Shown one piece after another: positions 10,524-22,229 of a stretch of DNA of 64,000 nucleotides. The position numbers and the translations under genes were made by a program. How positions within the stretch are numbered: the first letter of the stretch is position 1; each line of letters opens with the position of its first letter. The notes under the pieces were generated by a model. It saw nothing but the letters and a program-made list of their open reading frames with translations, ran no database searches and had not been told where the DNA came from. Origin of the DNA: Blumeriella jaapii (taxonomy: Eukaryota > Ascomycota > Leotiomycetes > Helotiales > Drepanopezizaceae); the NCBI GenBank assembly GCA_009599575.1, contig VWND01000095.1, positions 1,420,585 to 1,484,584 on the forward strand, read 5' to 3'.

Positions 10524-10790
10524 TATAACGATCTAATTAATCGGAGGGCTAAAAGATCAGTTAATTGGTCGCCGTATTTATATGATATGAAAAACGAGCT
10601 TTTGGTTTTGTAACAAAAATATTTATTTAGAATTAACAACTGCAAAAAGCAGAGGTGTTAAAGGGGAAGTGTTTTATATATATGAATAATTTCCATAATT
10701 GATGGGAGATTCACCAGGAGACCAGGGAGCTTGCAGCTACACGTAGTTGCTGGGGTGACAAGAGAGGTGGCAAAAGAGTGAATCGTTACA
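10524..10790 (-). repeat. Family E copy 1, 5' LTR (267 bp)
   Basis: Read on the minus strand it runs from TGTAACGATTCACTC to ATCGTTATA, matching four other E LTRs in the window (15389, 42654, 45749, 63544). The ends form the inverted pair TGTGACGAT / ATCGTCACA in the less mutated copies. The outer 100 bases are nearly free of RIP. It includes the conserved imperfect palindrome GCAGCTACACGTAGTTGC and an A/T-rich TATA-like stretch. Confidence 0.93.
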
Positions 10791-11555
10791 AGTTTTACGC
10801 GAAGCAAAAGCGTTAATCGGTTTTAATCACGACGAACTAATCGATTACTTTTACGATTTTAATATAAAACTTTTCAGCGCTTTTTATAAAGCGTGGAACC
10901 ACGTTTAAAAGCTGAAATTTATTATTTACGAAGAAAAATCGTAAAAAGCATCCGTCGCGGCGATATTTAATAATATTATCGACGAAAAAGCTATCAAAAC
11001 GTTCGTAAATCTAAACGATACTTCGATTGATATTTTATCGAGCCATTTTTTAAAAAAGCAAAATAAACAAAATAATTTAAACGATAAGCGAAATGTTATT
11101 TTTTCGCAAAAGCCAATAACAAAAAAGCCAAAAACGGATTAAAAAACCGAAAAAGTATAAGGCTAAGAAATTCGGTTTTTAATTAATTAGTTTTTAAATT
11201 ATATAAAATAAACTAAATTGCATTTATTAAAATTATATTTTTTTTTAGTCGTAGTTAAAAACGACTACGTATATTATTTAAAACAAAATATAAAACGGTA
11301 ATACTTTGTATTAATAAAAGTTGATAATTTTAATTATAGTAAAAATATAAATCCTTCCGAGACTTTTTGCTATTAACTACCTTCAACAGATATAAAAGCA
11401 AAGCACTTTTTTAGATAGTATTATAAGCACGCAGTTTAATTCATACCCTTATTCATTTTTCTTTTCCTTTCTTTAGTTTTTTTTAGGGATTCCCTAGACT
11501 ATCTTATCCACCGACATATGGCCGTATCAGTCTGGTTTTCCTACCTACTTTTATA
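10791..11555 (+). mobile_element. Family D copy 3, 3' end only
   Basis: Sequence 10791-11288 aligns with 40756-41250 of the full D element (end of the extra ORF3 and the 3' non-coding part). It is followed by a full D LTR (11289-11555). The left edge is the E copy 1 insertion; the remaining D body lies outside the window. Its right edge joins the 3' internal end of a family F element, so D copy 3 had inserted there. Confidence 0.9.
11289..11555 (+). repeat. Family D copy 3, 3' LTR (267 bp)
   Basis: It starts TATAAAACGG (TGTAAAACGG in better copies) and ends TTTTATA (TTTTACA). The same 263-267 bp sequence occurs at 30220, 41251 and 59904. A shared block near the end contains GATTCCCTAGACTATCTTA and ATGGCCGTATCAGTCTGG. 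Confidence 0.93.
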
Positions 11556-12096
11556 ATAATTCACGACTAAAAGCGGAAAAAACCGCACGTTATTTCGAAA
11601 GCGTAACGCACGTTATATACGAAAGCATACGCATAAAAAAATCAATCGCTTTTAAAAACCAAAGGCTTAGAAAAAAAAGTAATATCAGAAACTAATATTA
11701 CGTATATAAATCAAATAATCCGCCAAAACCTTTTGCTTTTTACTAACTTCCGAATAATATTTTCTGCGAATAAACCGTAGGGGCCGGATAGTATTATAAA
11801 AGCTAAAAATAATATTTAAATAAAATATTCTATAAAAATAATTGTTAAAAAACCAATTATTAAAATTATATTAAAAAAAATTAAAAAAAGATCGGAATAA
11901 AAACTGGAAAAGCATACTAAATAAGATTCGCCTGGTTTCCTGGGAAATACTTTTTTCGAAGGCTCCACCCCTCCTTTTGTATTTATACACGCCTTTTATT
12001 AAAAATATAAAAGGTAGAAATCAGTCTGACTATTAACCCAACCTTATCTAAGCTCTATTGTCTGAACTAATGTTTCCCTGCCTTTCAATTCTTACA
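11556..12096 (+). mobile_element. Family F copy 2, 3' end only (internal tail and 3' LTR)
   Basis: The internal tail 11556-11682 matches 26442-26571 of the complete F copy. The LTR 11683-12096 follows, beginning TATCAGAAAC and ending CTTACA. The remainder of this copy was displaced leftwards by D copy 3 and is outside the window. It was itself inserted in the RT gene of a minus-strand F copy, whose RT resumes at 12097. Confidence 0.9.
11683..12096 (+). repeat. Family F copy 2, 3' LTR (414 bp)
   Basis: Same LTR as at 19629 and 26572 (plus orientation) and 14976, 46134 and 59424 (minus orientation). The best-kept copies start TGTCAGGAACC and end CAATCCTTACA. Confidence 0.93.
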
Positions 12097-14975
12097 CTAT
12101 TTCAATTTTCGTAAAAATAACGATAAAGCTTAGAAACTTAATCTTATTCGTATCGAAAACATATTTTTTCAGATTTTCGTAAAGTTTATTAATACAAAAT
12201 TTTTCAAAAACCTTTTTTACCGCGTTTGTATAATCGTCGAGGTTTTCGGAAAATATTAAAATATCGTCGAAATAAATTATATACGTAACATTTATTAAAC
12301 CGATTAAAGCTTAATTAATATACGCTTAAAAGATTACTAATATATTCGAAAAGCCGAAAAGTAATACGTAGTATTCGAAATATCCGTAACGAATGCGAAA
12401 CGCAGTTTTCTATTTATTTTCTTTTTTTATTCGAAAACGATAATACGCCCAAATAAAATCTAGCTTAATAAATATTTTAGCTTTTTTTAAACGATCCAAA
12501 ATTTCGCTTATAAAAAGTAAAAGAATTCGATTTTTAATCGTAATTGCGTTTAAATTTTTATAATCGACGTATAATCGTAAACTTCCGTTTTTTTTTAATA
12601 TAAATATTATTAATACACCGGCAAAGCTAATAGATTTTTTTATTCAGCTTTTTTTTAAATTCGAATCGAAATATTCGCGCAATTCGGTAAGTTCAGATTC
12701 CGATAAAAAATAGACTGGTTTTTAAAAAAAGTTTTTTTTTTTTCGCGAAATCTATTCGATGTTTTATAAAATAGTAAAAAACTAAAATAATCGCGGCGGT
12801 ATCGTTAAACACGTCGGCGTAATCGTTGTATTTAAAAAGTAATTAATATTGTTTTTTAATAACTTTTTTCAAAACGATATAAAACGCTTGCTTTTTTTTA
12901 AAAATTTCTTTTTGAAACGTTTAATTATAACGAAATTAAGCTATAAGCGTTCGATTAAATATCGCCACGATTTAATTCGAAAACTTATAGCGGAATCGAT
13001 ATTTCGTAATTAAAAAAAACCTTAAAAAATAAATAAAACCTTTAAAATATTTATATCGCAAGCTGCGAAATCGTTTTGTATTTTTTTGATTATTCCATAT
13101 GTATTAATAGCGCGAATAAATTGCGTATGCGTGTTGTAAATAATTACTTTTTTTTTTTCAATCGTAAATAAATTAATACGTTTTTAAATTGGTTTTTATT
13201 TATACTTAACTAATAACTTTTAAATTACGCAGTTTTTCTCCGCGCCGCAATCGATAAAAGCTCGTTCCGTACGAATTTCGCTTTTAGCTTTTTTAATTTC
13301 GATTGAAATTATTATTTTTTGTCTTTTTTTTTCGTTCGATTTTATTAATAGCGACGAAATTAAAATCGAGCGGAAACTTTTTCCGAATTTTTAAATTTAT
13401 TAATTTCAGAATAATTTAAAGTTATATATATTTTTTTCATTACATTTATAATATTCGACTTTTGGACAATTAATTATGCGATGCTTTGCCTTTTAACAGC
13501 GATTGCATTTCGAAAAATAAAAGAAATCGTTAAAAATTCTAGAATTCTAAGGAATTTTATTAGAATTGTCGTTTTTTTATTTTCGTTTTTTTTTTATAAT
13601 ATATTTTCGAATCGAAAACGGTATATATTTGTTTTAGCCTTTAAGCTTTAATCGTAAATATAAGTTTTTTTCTTTTTTTTTTTTACGCTCGTTTCGTCGT
13701 TTATTATTTTTCGTTTCGTCGCTAATAATTTTATTAGCATTTTTGATACGACGAGCGATTAATACCAATTTTTCGTACGAGCTTATAATTGCAATATTAT
13801 TTTGTTTAACAATTTTTTATTCGAAAAATAAATCGGAGTTTTGCGAAAAGCATTTTTTTTTTAATCGCATCGTTTATTATTTGCAATTGCTATTCGAAAT
13901 TATTTAAATAAGCAACGAAATCTTTAATTAATTTATATTTTTTTTGCTTCGCTTTATCGTATAAATTCGAAACCGCGATTTTTCGATTTTCCGCATTTAT
14001 TAAAAAGTCTAATATTTATTTTTTAAAATCGTTTTATATAATTCGAATATTTATAAAACGTCGTTCGTATTCGGTCCACTTTTTTTTTATTTTATCGTCG
14101 AAAATTAAAATATAAGCGTTAATTTTTTTTTAATTAATACAAAATATTACTTTTTTATTTTGGCGGAAACTTCGTTTTGTACGCCGAATAAAAGATTAAG
14201 CTTTTTTAATATTTTTCCTTCGATATATTAAAAAGTTTTTTATTTTTAATACTTTTCGGCTCGAATTCGCTGTATTTTTTATAAAAAATATAATATACTT
14301 AAAAAAATATTAAATCGTTTCTAATAAATATTATTATTGTAATACTTCGAAAATACTTTATAATAATCGCCGACTTAAATTATTTTCTGTTTTTTTTTAT
14401 TGGAACGGTGTTAAAAAGTATAAAAACCTTTTTTTCGATATTTTCGAAAGCGTTAAATTTTTATTAAAATTGTTTAATCTTTTTTCGAAATTCGTTTCGG
14501 CGTCTTTTGGCTTTTTCGAATCTTTTGATTATTTCGTAAACTTTTTTTTCAATTTTTTTCTGTTTTATTTTAGCTCGTTTTTTTTTTACTTTTTTACGTT
14601 TATCGTTTTTTTTTTATTCGGCGCGGATTCGTTTATTAGCCAAATAAATCAAAATTTCGGTAAAAAATTCTTCCGAATCGCTTTAAGCGTGGCTTTTTTC
14701 AGTAATTTCTTAAATAAAAAAAATTAAAAAATCGTCGCGCTTTAATAATAAAATATTTTCGACCTTTAGTAAAACTGATAACGTTAAAAAAAACGATAGT
14801 ACAAAATCTTTTTAAGCAGCCGAAAGCGCTGAGTTTTTTTAAATAGCTGAAAATGCCTGTTCGCTGCGAATGCGAAAAACTATAATATCGATAATAACGA
14901 TATAAATATAATAATATAATAAAAAATTGTTTTAATAATATCGAACTGCCGTTCCGGTAAGTAAAAAAATCAAAA
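12097..14975 (-). pseudogene. Family F copy 3 gag-protease-RT (minus strand)
   Basis: Minus-strand RT occupies about 12100-12680, including a YFDDILIFSENLDDY block near 12270 in which both catalytic aspartates survive. Protease lies at about 13100-13290 and the gag tail with its basic stretch at about 13400-13960. Positions match F copy 1 one for one. The plus-strand open frame 14470-14727, rich in Phe, is the antisense of gag and not a gene. Stops at Gln and Trp codons and homopolymer shifts break the sense frame. Confidence 0.82.
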
Positions 14976-15388
14976 TGTAAAAATTAATAAGCAGAAAAAC
15001 ATTAATTTAAATAGTAAAGCTTAGATAAAATTGGGTTAATAATTAAATTAATTTTTATTTTTTATATTTTTAATAAAAAGCGCTTATAAATACAAAAAAA
15101 AGAGTGGAGCCTTCGAAAAAAGTATTTCTCAGAAAACCAGGCGAATTTTATTTAATATGCTTTTCCAGCTTTTATCCCGACCTTTTTTCAATCCTTTTTA
15201 ATATAATTCTAATAACTGGTTTTTTAACAATTATTTCTATAAAATGTTTTACTTAAATGTTATTTTTAGCCTTTATAATATTATCCGGCCCCCACGGCTT
15301 ATCCGCAGAAAGTATTTTTCGAGGGTTGGTAGGAGGCAGAGGGTCTTGGCAGATCACCTGACTTATACACGTAATATTGGTTCCTGAT
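14976..15388 (-). repeat. Family F copy 3, 5' LTR
   Basis: The LTR reads on the minus strand from the GGTTCCTGA junction to the TGTAAAAATTA end. It aligns with the six other F LTRs. The right 60 bases, including the part next to the E insertion, are hardly mutated, while the centre is heavily RIPed. Confidence 0.92.
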
Positions 15389-15657
15389 TGTGACGATTCA
15401 CTCTTTTGCTACCTCTCGTGTCACCCCAGCAACTACGTGTAGCTGCAAGCTCCCTGGTTTTTTAATGGGTTTTCCATCAATTATAAAAACTATTTATATA
15501 TATAAAGCTTTTTTTTTTTTAGCAATCTCTGCCTTTTGCAATTGTTAATTCTAAATGAATATTTTTGTTACAAAACCAAAGGCTCGTTTTTTATATTATA
15601 TAAACACGGCGATTAATTAATTGATTTCTTAGCCCTTCGATTAATTAAATCGTTATA
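15389..15657 (+). repeat. Family E copy 2, 5' LTR (269 bp)
   Basis: Starts TGTGACGATTCACTC and ends AATCGTTATA. It contains the near-palindrome GCAACTACGTGTAGCTGC (about 15429-15446) and a TATATATATAAAG box (about 15494-15508), a plausible promoter for the element transcript. Its first 80 bases are nearly unmutated. Confidence 0.94.
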
Positions 15658-18600
15658 TTATCAATAACTTTTTTTTTACGTTGGCGACGGCGTAAACTAT
15701 TTTTCTTTTCGAATTTTTCACGGATTATATTAAAATAATCGACCGGTCGTAAAAAAGCTTATTTCCGCACTTCGCGAAAAATGGCTTTTATTTAACGATT
15801 TTTTTTTAGCAGAGCTTTTCAGCTTTTGTTATTATATCTCAACCTTTTTTTTTACAATTAGCGAAAAAACAGCTTTTTTTAAAAGCTTTTTCTTTTGAAA
15901 AACAGTTTTCCTCCCGAGAAAAAAAAAAACAAAAAAAAAAGCAGAGCGTCAACCATTTCGCTTGCCATTTTTTTTTTGCAGCCTAGCGCTAAAAGCGTTC
16001 AGTTGAGACTTTTGCAAAATCAATTGAAAAAAGCGCAAAAGCGTAAACGATAACTTTTAGAAATTATACGATTGCGACAGACTTTTTAATTAAAACGTTT
16101 AATAAAATTTATCGAATGTATTTCTGTCAATCGCGAATCTGCTGCTTTTTTTTTTCGCAACGTTTTATTTTAATTAATAAACGCTGCAAATCAATTTCTA
16201 CGCTTTTCGCGAACTTTTTTTAAATCTTTTTTTAACGGCCAAAACTTTAGCACGCTTTTTAAACGTTATAATTTTTATTTATTTGCTGATTCTCGACTAG
16301 CTCGTATAAAACGCGTTTCGAATTTTGAATTTAAATTAAATAATAATAAAAATTACAAAATACGTTATTAAAAAATTAAAATTTTCGATAATTTCGAATT
16401 TTACTACGATTATTTCGCTAGCGATCGATTTCGCAAAAATTATATATTCGATCAGACCGAAAGCGTAGTAAAAAAGTTTTTTACCCCGCGTATCTTAGAC
16501 CGTTCCGATTTTACACTTTTCAAAAAATTAATTAAAAAGATCGCCGATTTTCTAGCCGATTCTTCCGACGTTTAAAAAGCCGAAAACAAATTTAAAATAC
16601 TTGCAATAAATACGCACGACGACTTTTAGCGATTTCATTTGCGATTTTTTATTTTCGCAACGAACGCTTAAATACGAATTAATAAACAGCTTCGAAACGC
16701 TTTCCGCGATAAAATACTAAAACGTTTACGAAAAAAGCTGTATTTAAAATAAACGCGTACAACGACTTTTAAAAATTAATTTACCGCCGTCCGTTAAAAA
16801 AAACAAAATCAATTAACTAAACGAATTTTATACGCGAATCGCTTTTTAATTAAATTTATTATTTATTAAAATGGTAGGTTTTTGACCAAAGCGTATTACG
16901 AATCAAATCGTACGTACGAAAATCGTTTAAATGCTTCACAAGCTTTTCTTTAGCCTTTTGTTTTTTTTTTTAACGCCAAAACGCTTTTTTTAGCGTTTTT
17001 TTTTTTCGATCGGACCAATCATAACGCTCGTTTTTTATTTTATATCAGAAAATTTAAAAAAGCTAATTTACACGATTTTTTACGAGCCGACCCTCGGTTC
17101 CATTTAAAAGCCCTTTTAGGCTGATAAATATAAACGAAGTCGAGCCGGCCGAAAATTCGCCTTTTAATAATAATAATAAAAACGAAAACCTTTTTCCAAA
17201 CGATTTCCAAAACGCATACGAAAAAATTAAAAAATTTTTCGTTAATCGAAAAAACGCTTAGGCCTAAGCAAAACTTTTTTTTTAAGCGTATTACGCGATA
17301 TGCGTTATTTTAACGTTCGAAAGCTTTTTAATAACGATTTATTAATAATTTCCGTTATATTTATTAAAAATAGCTTTTCGTATAAAATAAAAGCGCTCGC
17401 CGATTTTAAAACGAACGGTTATACGTTAATCGATTCGGCGTTAATCAAATTCTTTTTTTTTTTAAAACCTTTAATTTAATTTTTTCCGGCTTTTTTTCTT
17501 GTAAAAAAATATAATAAAACTCGTAATTATTTAATTATATATTTTACGCTTTTTAATTTTATTATTAATAATCGAATATAATCGTTTATTTTTTTTTTAA
17601 TTACTAATTTCGGAAATTATGGTATGATTCTAGAAAAAGCTTGGTTGGCCGAATATTAAATTTTATTAAACTGTAATAAACGCAAGCTTTATTAGCCAAA
17701 GTTTTATTCTTTTATAGCTTTTTACGCTCGTTATATTAAAATTTTTTATTTGCATTTTCGAAAGATTTAATTTCGCTATTAAAACGACGCTGTAAAACGT
17801 AACAAAAATCTTAATTAATTATAAAAAATTTACGACGCTGTGCGAAGCGCGAAAAAATCGAATTTTATTCGCGGTGCTAATTTCGATAGCGACGCCAATA
17901 AAATAATACAAAAAATTACATTATTTTTCCAGGCTGCCGATTTTTTTTTTTATTTTTTTTTTTTTTTTTTCCCTTCGTTAAAACAGCTTTTTCGTTTTAC
18001 GAAAAATAATTATATTAAAAACCGAAAAAAAGCTTTCGCCGCGATAGCTTTTTAGCTTAATATAATCGATAATTTAAATAAGCAATTTTTTTCTGAACCT
18101 TCCAAACGACCAATTCGAAAACGATTCTTTTAATTTATTGCTTATTTAATTTCCATCTGCCAGATTATTATATACGCTTTTAAATTAATTTTCAGAAAAA
18201 AAGCAATTAAAATGTTTTTAATTTTTTTGTATAAAATCGACAAAATATTAAACGATCTTACGTATAACATTTTTTTTAAAATTTAATTTTATAATTTATT
18301 CGAACGTTTCAAAACCAATAAAATATCGATTTCGACCTTTTTAATTAGTCTAGCAAAGCTAACTTCGAATAAATTTTTCTTCGAATTTCTTTCTCCGAAA
18401 TATAAAAACCTCGAACACGTATTTTCTAAAGCCGCCAGTAACGAGCTAGCTTTTTACCGGCCCTACGATTATAAAATCGAGCTTATTATAAATAAAAAAA
18501 AACTGAAATATATTTTTTTATACAAAATATCGATTTTAAAACTCGAAATTATTAAAACTTATTTGCAAAATAATTTTAACAAAAGCTTTATCGAATTTTT

Positions 18601-19241
18601 CACCGTTTTTTTCGTTGTTTTAATGTTTTTCGCCAAAAAACCCGACGGTTTATTACGTTTTTATATCGATTATCGAACTTTTAATAACGTTATTTGTAAA
18701 AATCGCTATTTTTTTTTTTATCGATAAAACTTTTATTTGTTTTTCGAAAATACGAATTTTTACGAAGCTCGATATTCGTTAAGCTTTTTACAAAATTCGA
18801 ATAAATCCCGCCAATAAAACTAACGACGTTTCGTACGCGTTACGGCTTTTATAAATGCAAAATGCTACTTTTTAATTTTATTAATAAATCCGCAATTTAT
18901 CAACGTTATATAAACGACGTTTTTTTCGATTATTTAAACGATTTTTATATTATATATTTAAATAATATTTTTATTTATTCGTCCGATCTTTTAAAATACG
19001 TTATATACGTTCGCAAAATGCTTTAAAAGCTCGCTAACGCTGAATTACAGGCCGATATTCGGAAGTCTAAATTCAACGTTATTCGAACCCGTTATCTAGG
19101 CTTTATTATTTTTATTAAAAGCCTAGAAATAAACTCAGAAAAAGTCTTCGTAATCGCTTATTAAAAACCTTTTATTATTGTAAAAAGTGTATAAATTTTT
19201 TTTGGTTTTTGTAATTTTTACCGACGTTTTATTCGAAACTA
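15658..19241 (+). pseudogene. Family E copy 2 gag, protease and RT (block 1)
   Basis: A Gag core lies at about 16370-16760, with segments such as FTPRILDRSDFTLFKKLIKK and NTHDDFQRFHLRFFIF (the Q is a stop) that match fungal gypsy capsid. Protease is at about 17300-17690; its active site reads LADFKTNGYTLIDSALIK, and a later MILEKAWLAEY matches the usual I-L-G-x-x-W-L block. RT starts near 18400 (FSKAASNELAFYRPYDYKIE). Motifs follow: AKKPDGLLRFYIDYRTFNN, then TKLDIRQAFYKIRI. The catalytic box reads IYLNNIFIY near 18960. Block 1 stops at a FYRRFIRNY-like end where FB-2 begins. Stops and frame changes show it is dead. Confidence 0.87.
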
Positions 19242-19469
19242 CTTAGGGGCGCCTATGGGTGGGATTACAACCGATTCAACACCGAGTCAAATCCGAGTTA
19301 ACACTTGGCGTAAAATTAACTCCGAGTATAATCAAAGTTAACACGCGATTAAATGAAAATTAATCTTAGAATTACTAAAAATTAATAGATATAATAGATT
19401 ATGTAATAATTCAAAGCTTCGAGAAAAATACAAATCTTATACGAATTAGTTATTACCTTTTATCAACGC

Positions 19470-19628
19470 TTTTATTAACACCACCACCAACACCACCATT
19501 ACCAACACTACCACCACCTCGTCGCCACCACCTCGTCGCCACCACTTCGCTGTCGCCACCACTAATACCACAACCAACACTATTACCAACACCACCACCA
19601 CCTCGTCGCCACCATCTCGCTGTCGCCA
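19470..19628 (-). repeat. FB-2 left minisatellite arm, first piece
   Basis: CCACCTCGTCGCCA and CCACCTCGCTGTCGCCA units with CACCAC triplets. The arm is interrupted by F copy 1, whose target duplication CGCCA (19624-19628 and 26985-26989) lies within a repeat unit. It continues at 26990. Confidence 0.88.
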
Positions 19629-20041
19629 TGTCAGGAACCAACATCACGTGTATAAGTCAGATGATCCGCCAAAACCCTCTGCCTTCTACCAACCTTCGAA
19701 TAATACTTTCTGCGGATAAACCGTAGGGGCCGGATAGTATTATAAGGGCTGGAGATGACATTTAGGTAAAACATTTTATAAAAATAATTGCTAAAAAACC
19801 AGTTATTAGGATTATATTAAAAAAAATTGAAAAAAGGTCGGAATAGGGGCTGAAAAGCATATTAAATAAAGTTCGCCTGGTTTCCTAAAAAATACTTTTT
19901 TCGAAGGCTCCACTCCTCCTTTTGTACTTATATACGTTTTTTACTAAAAATAAAAAAAATAAAAATCAGTCTGATTATCAATCTAATTTTATTTAAGCTT
20001 TATTATTTAAACTAATATTTTTTTGCTTTTTAATTTTTATA
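19629..20041 (+). repeat. Family F copy 1, 5' LTR (413 bp)
   Basis: Starts TGTCAGGAACCAACATCACG and ends TTTTTATA. The first 150 bases are nearly unmutated and include CACGTG at 19645-19650; the last 100 are strongly RIPed. Confidence 0.94.
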
Positions 20042-20289
20042 TTTTGATTTTTTTATTTACCGGAACGGCAGTTTAATATTATTAAAACAACTTTTTATTA
20101 TATTATTATATTTATATCGTTATTATCGATATTATAGCTTTTCGCATTCGCAGCGAATAAGCATTTTCAGCTATTTAAAAAAACCTAGTATTTTCGGCTG
20201 CTCAGAAAAACTTCGTACTATCGTTTTTTTTAACGTTATTAATTTTACTAAAGGTCGAAAATATTTTATTATTAAAGCGCGACGACTTT

Positions 20290-21720
20290 TTAATTTTTTT
20301 TATCGAAAAAATCATTAAAAAAGGCCACGCTTAAAACGATTCGAAAAAACTTTTTATCGAAATCTTGATTTATTTGGCTAATAAACGAATCCGCGCCGAA
20401 TAAAAAAAAACGATAAACGTAAAAAAATAAAAAAAATACGAGCTAAAATAAAACAAAAAAAAATCGAAAAAAAGATTTACGAAACAATTAAAAAACTCGA
20501 AGAAACCAAAAAACGCCGAAATAAATTCCGAAAAAAAATTAAATAATTTTAATAAAAACTTAACGCTTTCGAAAATATCGAAAAAAAGATTTTTATATTT
20601 TTTAATACCGTTCCAACTAAAAAAAAACAAAAAATAATTTAAGCTAGCGATTACTATAAGATATTTTCGAAGTATTACGATAATAATACTTATTAAAAAC
20701 GATTTAGTATTTTTTTTAAGCATATTATACCTTTTATAAAAAACATAGCGAATTCGAGCCGAAAAGCATTAAAAATAAAATTTTTTTTAATATATCGAAA
20801 GAAAAATATTAAAAAAGCTTAATTTTTTATTCGGCGTGCAAAACGAAGCTTTCGCCAAAATAAAAAAATAATATTTTGTACCGATTAAAAAAAATTAACG
20901 CTTGTGTTTTAGCTTTCGACGATAAAATAAAAAAAAAGTAAATCGGATACGAACGACGTTTTACGAATATTCGAATTATATAAAACGATTTTAAAAAATA
21001 AATATTAGACTTTTTAATAAATGCGGAAAATCGAAAAATCGCGGCTTCGAATTTATACGATAAAACGAAGTAAAAAAAGCATAAATTAATTAACGATTTT
21101 GTTGCTTATTTAAATAATCTTAAATAGCAATTGCAAATAACAAACGATGCGATTAAAAAAAAAATATTTTTCGCAAAACTCCGATTTATTTTTCGAAAAA
21201 AAATTATTAAACGAAGCAATATTACAGTTACAAATTCGCACGAAAATTTAGTATTAATCGTTCGTCGTATCGAAAATGCTAATAAAATTATTAGCGACGA
21301 AACGAAAAATAATAAACGACGAAACGAACGCAAAAAAAAAAAAAAAAAAAAAAAAACTTATATTTACGATTAAAGTTTAAAAGCTAAAACAAATATATAC
21401 CGTTTTCGATTCGAAAATACGTTATAAAAAGAAAAACGAAAGCGAAAAAACGATAATTTTAATAAAATTTTTTAAAATTTTAAAATTTTTAACGATTTTT
21501 TTTATTTTTCGAAATGCAATCGCTGCCAAAAAGAAAAGCATCGCATAGCCAATTATTTAAAAATCGAATATTATAAATACAACAGAAAAAAATATATAAT
21601 TTTAAACTGCTTCGAAGCTAACAAATTTAAAGATTCGGAAAAAGCTTTCGCTCGATTTTAATTTCGTCGTTGCTAATAAAATCGAACGAAAAAAAAAAGC
21701 AAAAAATAATAATTTCAGTC
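20290..21720 (+). pseudogene. Family F copy 1 gag
   Basis: The first part (about 20475-20575) reads TIKKLEETKKRRNKFRKKIK, strongly charged and probably a coiled coil, with no recognised fold. A later segment (about 21085-21370) runs LINDFVAYLNNL, then IVRRIENANKIISDETKN, then a Lys run, and matches the end of the capsid domain of fungal gypsy Gags. Two decayed CCHC zinc knuckles follow (about 21510-21610): CNRCQKEKHRIANY and a second ending YIILNC. The knuckles bind element RNA in this family. The open stretch 21131-21373 is part of this gene. Phe-rich frames on the minus strand here are antisense. Confidence 0.8.
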
Positions 21721-22140
21721 GAAATTAAAAAAGCCAAAAACGAAATTCGTACGAAACGAATTTTTATCGATTGCGGCGCGGAAAAAAACTGCGTAATTTA
21801 AAAATTATTAATTAAATATAAATGAAAACTAATTTAAAAACGTATTAATTTATTTACGATTAAAAAAAAAGAAATAATTATTTACGGCACGTATACGCAA
21901 TTTATTCGCGTTATTAATAATTATAAAACAATTAAAAAAATACAAAGCGATTTCGTAGCTTGCGATATAAATATTCCAAAAGTTTTATTTATTTTAAAAT
22001 TTCTTTGGTTGCGAAATATCGACCCCGTTATAAGCTTTCGAACTAAATCGTAACGATATTTAATCGAACGCTTACAATTTAATTTCGTTATAATTAAACG
22101 TTTTAAAAAAAAATCCAAAAAAAAGTAAGCGTTTTATATC
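21720..22140 (+). pseudogene. Family F copy 1 retropepsin domain
   Basis: The frame from about 21722 reads SVEIKKAKNEIRTKRIFIDC and continues GAEKNCVI, so the active-site D-C-G-A loop is unmutated. A later hydrophobic W-L-R-N block (FLWLRNIDPVISF, about 22002-22040) fits the second half of the fold. A few stops interrupt it. Its bases seem protected because the loop codons are rich in CpG. Confidence 0.78.
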
Positions 22141-22229
22141 GTTTTAAAAAAAGCTATTAAAAAACAGTATTAATTACCTTTTAAATACGACGACTACGCC
22201 GACGTATTCGACGATACCGCCGCGGTTAT

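Larger units (their letters stand above)
5009..10790 (-). mobile_element. Family E Ty3/gypsy copy 1 (minus strand), interrupted by A and FB-1
   Basis: Reading the minus strand from 10790 gives 5' LTR, gag, protease and RT, then the RT continues at 5157-5009 on the other side of the FB-1 insertion (5158-7255). Both parts align, base against base, with the plus-strand E copy at 15389-19241. At 5008/5009 the RT is cut by element A; the rest lies left of the window. The copy was inserted into the 3' region of a family D element at 10790/10791 (D sequence matching 40756 onward follows directly). Confidence 0.92.
12097..15388 (-). mobile_element. Family F copy 3 (minus strand), 5' half
   Basis: On the minus strand this reads 5' LTR (15388-14976), gag and protease, then RT to 12097, where F copy 2 interrupts. 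The 5' LTR lost its last base pairs to the E copy 2 insertion: CTGAT at 15384-15388 is the left target duplication, and CTGACA at 42922-42927 completes the LTR on the far side of E. The other half lies left of the window. Confidence 0.9.

Noticed and set aside
19629..20041. Short terminal repeats considered as solo DNA-transposon ends
   Set aside because: TG...CA ends, a direct second copy at 26572, a 5-bp duplication and gypsy pol between them show that these are LTRs.
20370..20723. 117-codon Phe-rich minus-strand frame (also 14470-14727 and 58741-59175)
   Set aside because: It is the antisense strand of F gag. Its Phe/Leu/Ser composition mirrors Lys/Glu/Arg-rich Gag, and it occurs at the same place in three copies because the copies are homologous.
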